Assembly: GCA_951230915.1 (NCBI GenBank) | Contig: OX579635.1 | Location: 33,542,001 to 33,606,000 of the forward strand | Reading direction: 5' to 3' | DNA length: 64,000 nt | Source of the DNA: Antitrichia curtipendula | Lineage: Eukaryota > Streptophyta > Bryopsida > Hypnales > Leucodontaceae | Shown: piece by piece, positions 60,099 through 64,000 of the stretch | Layout of the letters: each line of letters opens with the position of its first letter | Numbering within the stretch: the stretch's first letter is position 1 | Notes under the pieces: generated by a model | The model's database searches: none | What the model saw: only the letters and a program-made list of their open reading frames with translations | What the model was told of the DNA's origin: nothing | Position numbers and translations under genes: made by a program

Positions 60099-60729
60099 CT
60101 CCTCAATGCCCAAAGCACCAAATTCTGGTGTCAACAATATTTTAAAATTAAATGAGACTTAACCAAGTTACTATGTTTAGTAGTCTATATTTATGAAGAA
60201 ACCTTTTAGAAGTCTAGTTTTAGCATCAAAAATTTGTTCTTGAAAATGATTGATTATGATTTTTCTATTGAAGATTTTGTGCAAGGGTGTCCATTGCAAT
60301 CTTGATTTTTTAGTGTTAAGGACTCTTGAAAATGAGCCTCAAGTACACAAGATCTTGGAGAAAATATCACATTAGAAATTCATTTAAAAAAATTGTAGAG
60401 TAGGTTTTGAGAAGCCATGAATTAATTGGGATTATGCATGGTATGCCCTCTAACCTCATATTTTTTTAGATTTGACATGTGAAAAGAGGATTGGAAGACT
60501 TCAAATCACTTTTATATTTTTAACACCCTCATGCTCAAACATTATAATCTGTCTATCCATAAGTTATATTGTTGTATTTTCTTTTTCCATGTGATTTTTG
60601 ACATGTCTAGTTTGATTTTGTGTGGTGTTAATTCAAATTGTTTTGTTAAAACTTATCAAAATGTTGTTTTTTTGTTCAATTTAGAGCAAATTCCAAGAAG
60701 CTCAAAAAAGGCCTTGGACATTTAGAGGT
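60099..60729. mobile_element. TTAA-family-like element, diverged
   Basis: It begins CTCCTCAATGCCCAAAG after TTAA (60095-60098). The right end GCCTTGGACATTTAGAGG is followed by TTTA, a one-base change from TTAA. About 630 bp. Confidence 0.5.
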
Positions 60730-61697
60730 TTATTTATAAAAACTTCAAAGTTCCATAACTTTTACATTGTGAGTTGCTACGAAATAGAGCCCATACATCC
60801 TTCCTTACTGAGAGCTTGCCGACAATACCAAGAATGCAATTAGGGGACGCATGGTTCTGAAGATCTCAATGTAACAAACAAAACAAAACAAACAACCTAA
60901 CTTAAAGTATAGGTTCCTACATTCATTTGTTTTTTCAAGGACTTACTTTGGTTCTTTGCCTTAAGCTTGTATATGCAATTTTTTACTGTCCTTTTGAAAT
61001 GTCCAATTGAGAATGAGATACATTTTTGGTCTTGAGTTTATTCTTATGTAGGGCACCTTAACCATATTCAATGCACTGTCAAGTGTTGTAATTTTCTTTG
61101 CAACAGGTAACTACACCTAAAAGTATTGGAATTAGCAATTCATGATGGCTCTGTTATTAAATTGAAAAAGTTTTTGTGGAGTCTTGTTGGTAGTGAAAAG
61201 GGATTTTCTTAGAGTGGATGTTTTGAACACCACATGAATAAACTAAGAATTTTCAAAGTGCTAAAAACAAGTATTATAAAAACCAAACCAAGACTCTTGT
61301 GAATATTAGGAGGAGTACATTTTAGGCAAGAAACTATAGAAGTCATGTTAATTTTCTAGCCTCCAACCATCTTACTCATGTGGTGATTGTTTGTAAAGAA
61401 TTTGGCACCAATTTACACTAATTTTAGTTATATTTTTCTATTTGTGCTTCATAATTTATTATAATAAGACAATTTTGGCAAATCCCCAACCTTCACTTGG
61501 ATGGATTTGGCAAAATGCAGTAAAATAAAACCCCAAATTCCCTATACTCTTATTGCAAAGGCTTGAGGGAGGTTGGTTTTTTGCAATAGATTGCCATAAA
61601 CAAATACGTTGACAACGAAACATCAGTTTTTGAAAGGGGTTGAAATTAGGTGTTGTTACCTCAAGGGGCTCAACTTTTGTAAACCACTTGTTTGTGT

Positions 61698-61977
61698 AAG
61701 GTGGGTACACCCAAAATTGCACCATCCCTAATATTGTCATCATTACTCTATGTCCATCTCCAAAATTAATATGTATGTATGATGCATAATTGATTTTAGA
61801 ACATTTAGTGTCTAAATCTTTTTTGACCCTTCATAACTTTTGCATATGGTATCCAAATGTCACATTCTTTGGTGTGTTGGAACCTCCTTTTACTTCCCAT
61901 CAATGAAAATTTGACCATAGTAATAATAGTAGCTAGGCACAGTAGCAAGAAAATGGCGGTTTCAGGGGTACCCATCT
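61698..61977. mobile_element. TA-flanked miniature element, AGGTGGG family
   Basis: The left end AGGTGGGTACACCCAAAATT and right end GTTTCAGGGGTACCCATCT are complementary, with TA on both sides (61696-61697, 61978-61979). Length 280 bp. It is clearly related to 52763-53035 inside. Confidence 0.8.
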
Positions 61978-62089
61978 TATTTTGCTCTTTTTATTTATTT
62001 TGGCGAACGCGGCAAGCGAGCAGCGGCACACGTGTCCACATGTCTTCCGCCCGACTGGCCCGAGGTCCTGGCAAAGAGTAAACCGAGTA

Positions 62090-62970
62090 CAGTCAGACCT
62101 CGATAAGTGTTAGGGGTTGGGAGCATACTTTTAGGTAACACTTAGACACTAGTAACACATAACACTTATAGAGGGTGATGCCGATGATTTGTAACACTTA
62201 TAAAAAATAACACTTAGAAGAATTAAAAAGGTAAATACATAACATTTATAGAAAAAATGGATGAAATTACAAAATATTGATTCATTGTTCATCTAAGTAC
62301 GTCGAAAGAATGAATCAATAGTACTTTCGCGAGTTTCTACTACACGCTAAAGTTCTACTTCCTTTTCTAGTGCTTCAATATTCCTAATAGATAACATGGT
62401 GTCATTAGGTCTTTGCTCCAAAAAAAATTTCAAAGTTTGAAGAGCACTACCTACATCTTTAAAGCCTACAACACCTTCTACTCTATCGTGAGGATTAGCT
62501 TCATCAGGATCACTATCTTTGTATTCAGTACCTTGTTGTTGAGATGGAAGCATTCCAATAATTTCTTCATCAGTGGGTTGATAAGAGTTATTCAAATCAA
62601 ACTTGAGCTCATAATTTAAATACTCTTGAACATTCATGTTAGGGGTCTCAGTCTCAGAGGATATCAAACTTAGTTGTTCCAATACATCTACCTATCAGTT
62701 TGTTTCTAGAATGGACATCTAGAGTCACTTTGCAACTAGAAACTATTACTTTACCTCAAAATTATCTCCCCCCAAGCAATGGCTCTTACAAAAAGCCTTT
62801 TTTGGGAAACTTATCACTTACCGAGGTAAAATTAACAAAGTCGGGAGCGCGACATTGCGTAACACTTAACACATAACACTTACTAGTCTTAATTTTAAGG
62901 GAGCGGAAATCTCCATAACACATATAGAGTTTTAACACTTATCGAGGTAACACTTATCGAGGTCTGACTG
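62090..62970 (-). mobile_element. pogo-like element (Tc1/mariner group) with transposase remnant
   Basis: It begins CAGTCAGACCTCGATAAGTG and ends CACTTATCGAGGTCTGACTG, flanked by TA (62088-62089 and 62971-62972). Plant pogo elements (Lemi1/Emigrant) have similar ends (CAGTAAAACCTCTATAAAT). Sub-terminal copies of the ends repeat inside (AACACTTATAGAGGG, AACACTTATCGAGG). It is 881 bp, far shorter than an autonomous element, and carries only the tail of a transposase (62347-62682). Confidence 0.85.
62347..62682 (-). pseudogene. C-terminal remnant of a pogo-type transposase
   Basis: A frame of 111 codons starts MEQLSLISSETETPN and ends at a natural stop (IRNIEALEKEVEL). It has an acidic middle (YKDSDPDEANPHDR) and GSALQTLKFFLEQRPND. 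Plant pogo/Tigger transposases end in this way: an acidic stretch, then a helix reading ALETLxxFLEQ. The DDE catalytic core is absent, so no activity is expected. It is wholly inside the TA-flanked element. Confidence 0.6.
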
Positions 62971-62972
62971 TA

Positions 62973-63480
62973 GCAAGGTTCGCCGTAAGGTTCTTCCCGG
63001 TCACTGCCGGTGCCCCCCCACCCTTGTCAACCCTCGGGATCTTCGCGATTTCTGCACCGAAGTCGCCCCAAGAAATCAAGGTAGCTCCCTCACGTCCTGG
63101 CGCGTAAGCTCTTCAAATCCCGGAGGCAGTGACGCCGTACAGATCGAATCCAGGGCAAAATTTGGGAAGAACGACCCCCACCCCCGCCGTCGGGAAAAGT
63201 GCTGTGACGGAAGGCAGGCAGGGGCAGGACCGAATTGAACGGAGTGCGTTGGACATTGGAAACGCAGCATCACACGCATGAACAGTGAATGGGCGATATT
63301 TTTTTTTAATAATAAATGTTTGTCTCATTGGAAACCAGCGAGCACACCCGAGTTTTGTGATTCTATCCCACCCGGGTGGGGGGATTGACGCACAAATCGA
63401 TGTGGAGACATTCCACCGTTTCAACAACTGCAATCCCATCACTTTCAGTGGTTCCTTACCACAGGTCCAACACGCACTTT
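62973..63480. other. GC-rich island, possible gene 5' end
   Basis: 62990-63280 is strikingly GC-rich compared with everything from 37 kb on (CGCCGTCGGGAAAAG, CCTGGCGCGTAAGC). A minus-strand frame here contains PPGFEELTRQDVREL and a plus-strand frame 63385-63480 contains FHRFNNCNPITFSGSLP. Neither could be assigned. This could be an unmethylated promoter or first-exon region. Confidence 0.3.
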
Positions 63481-64000
63481 AGGAACCCGATGAGTCCATA
63501 GATTGCTTTATGCTAGCTACGACACAGCCATGCAATAGTAAGTTATGATAATGTTTGTCGTTGCAGGACACCTCAGTATCTAGAACATTTTTGGGGGACT
63601 GGGATCCGGTCCCAAACCATCATGGAAATGAGAGTAAAATAGAATTGGAAGAGATTCATGTCAACACTACGGATTACCTAATGATTGTTGGGGTTTTCAT
63701 GTATACCAAGGCCAGGGACGGCACCAGCTTTGGACATGGACTGGCCTCAACAGTCTCAGGGGAAAATCATTCTGGTTTGGGTAGTAGGAGAGAGAGAAAG
63801 CTGTGTCTCACGGTTAGTTTAATTTCCAGCCCTGTGTCCTCGCCATGTTTTGAGAAAGAGAGTTAACTCAAACCTGCTTTTGAGGTTGGCTTACGAATCT
63901 GTTCATGCCAAGTCGAGGCCGAAGGACATCCTGCACATGTGACACCAAGACTTGTCTTACCGGTCCAAGTGACACTCATAACTTTACTGCTACTCTCAAA
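63481..64000. other. no gene supported at the right edge
   Basis: A plus-strand frame of 103 codons (63555-63866; MIVGVFMYTKARDG) is open but matches no family I recognise. The remainder to the edge shows nothing clear. Confidence 0.3.

Noticed and set aside
63555..63866. 103-codon plus-strand frame as a gene
   Set aside because: No recognised domain and no supporting exon; kept only as a note on the window edge.
1..64000. CRISPR arrays, operons, tRNA or rRNA genes
   Set aside because: The sequence is eukaryotic; no regularly spaced repeats of the CRISPR kind and no tRNA or rRNA signature were recognised by eye. A tRNAscan-SE run would settle the tRNA point.

Overview
The window is nuclear DNA of a land plant. 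The evidence is spliceosomal introns with GT-AG borders, a plant-type telomere motif (CCCTAAA) inside the sequence, a PLATZ-family zinc protein (plant-specific) and a MED13 gene that follows the plant form. It is AT-rich, gene-poor and full of small inverted-repeat transposons. The lineage cannot be fixed from the sequence. The divergent PLATZ and MED13 proteins and the unfamiliar transposon genes make an early-diverging group (bryophyte, lycophyte or fern) plausible, but this is inference.

Left part (1-16.2 kb). On the minus strand, 6220 down to the window edge holds a nine-exon decayed gene. Its product joins a ParB-like segment (DGNHR motif) to a lysine-rich linker and a methyltransferase-like domain. 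Facing away from it on the plus strand, 9207-14096 is a decayed Mutator-like (MULE) transposase: an N-terminal cysteine-rich domain, a transposase core and a C-terminal SWIM zinc finger. Both carry in-frame stops and frameshifts. Both contain related snap-back hairpins in their introns. They could be the two divergent genes of one large transposon. An intact intronless PLATZ gene follows at 15467-16198.

Centre (22.0-36.9 kb, minus strand). A complete 24-exon gene for Mediator subunit 13 (MED13; GRAND CENTRAL/MACCHI-BOU 2 in Arabidopsis) fills about 15 kb. I traced every exon and the reading phases join throughout. One donor site, at the end of exon 15, is ambiguous. Several introns contain short mobile elements, and a Harbinger-type element lies just upstream of the start.

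Right part (37-64 kb) has no convincing intact gene. It is a graveyard of DNA transposons: a TTAA-bounded family (several 0.6-1 kb members, two nearly identical in length), Tc1/mariner- and pogo-like elements with TA target duplications, a Tourist-like element with TAA duplications, and several foldbacks. The pogo-like element at 62090-62970 still carries the acidic C-terminal tail of a transposase.
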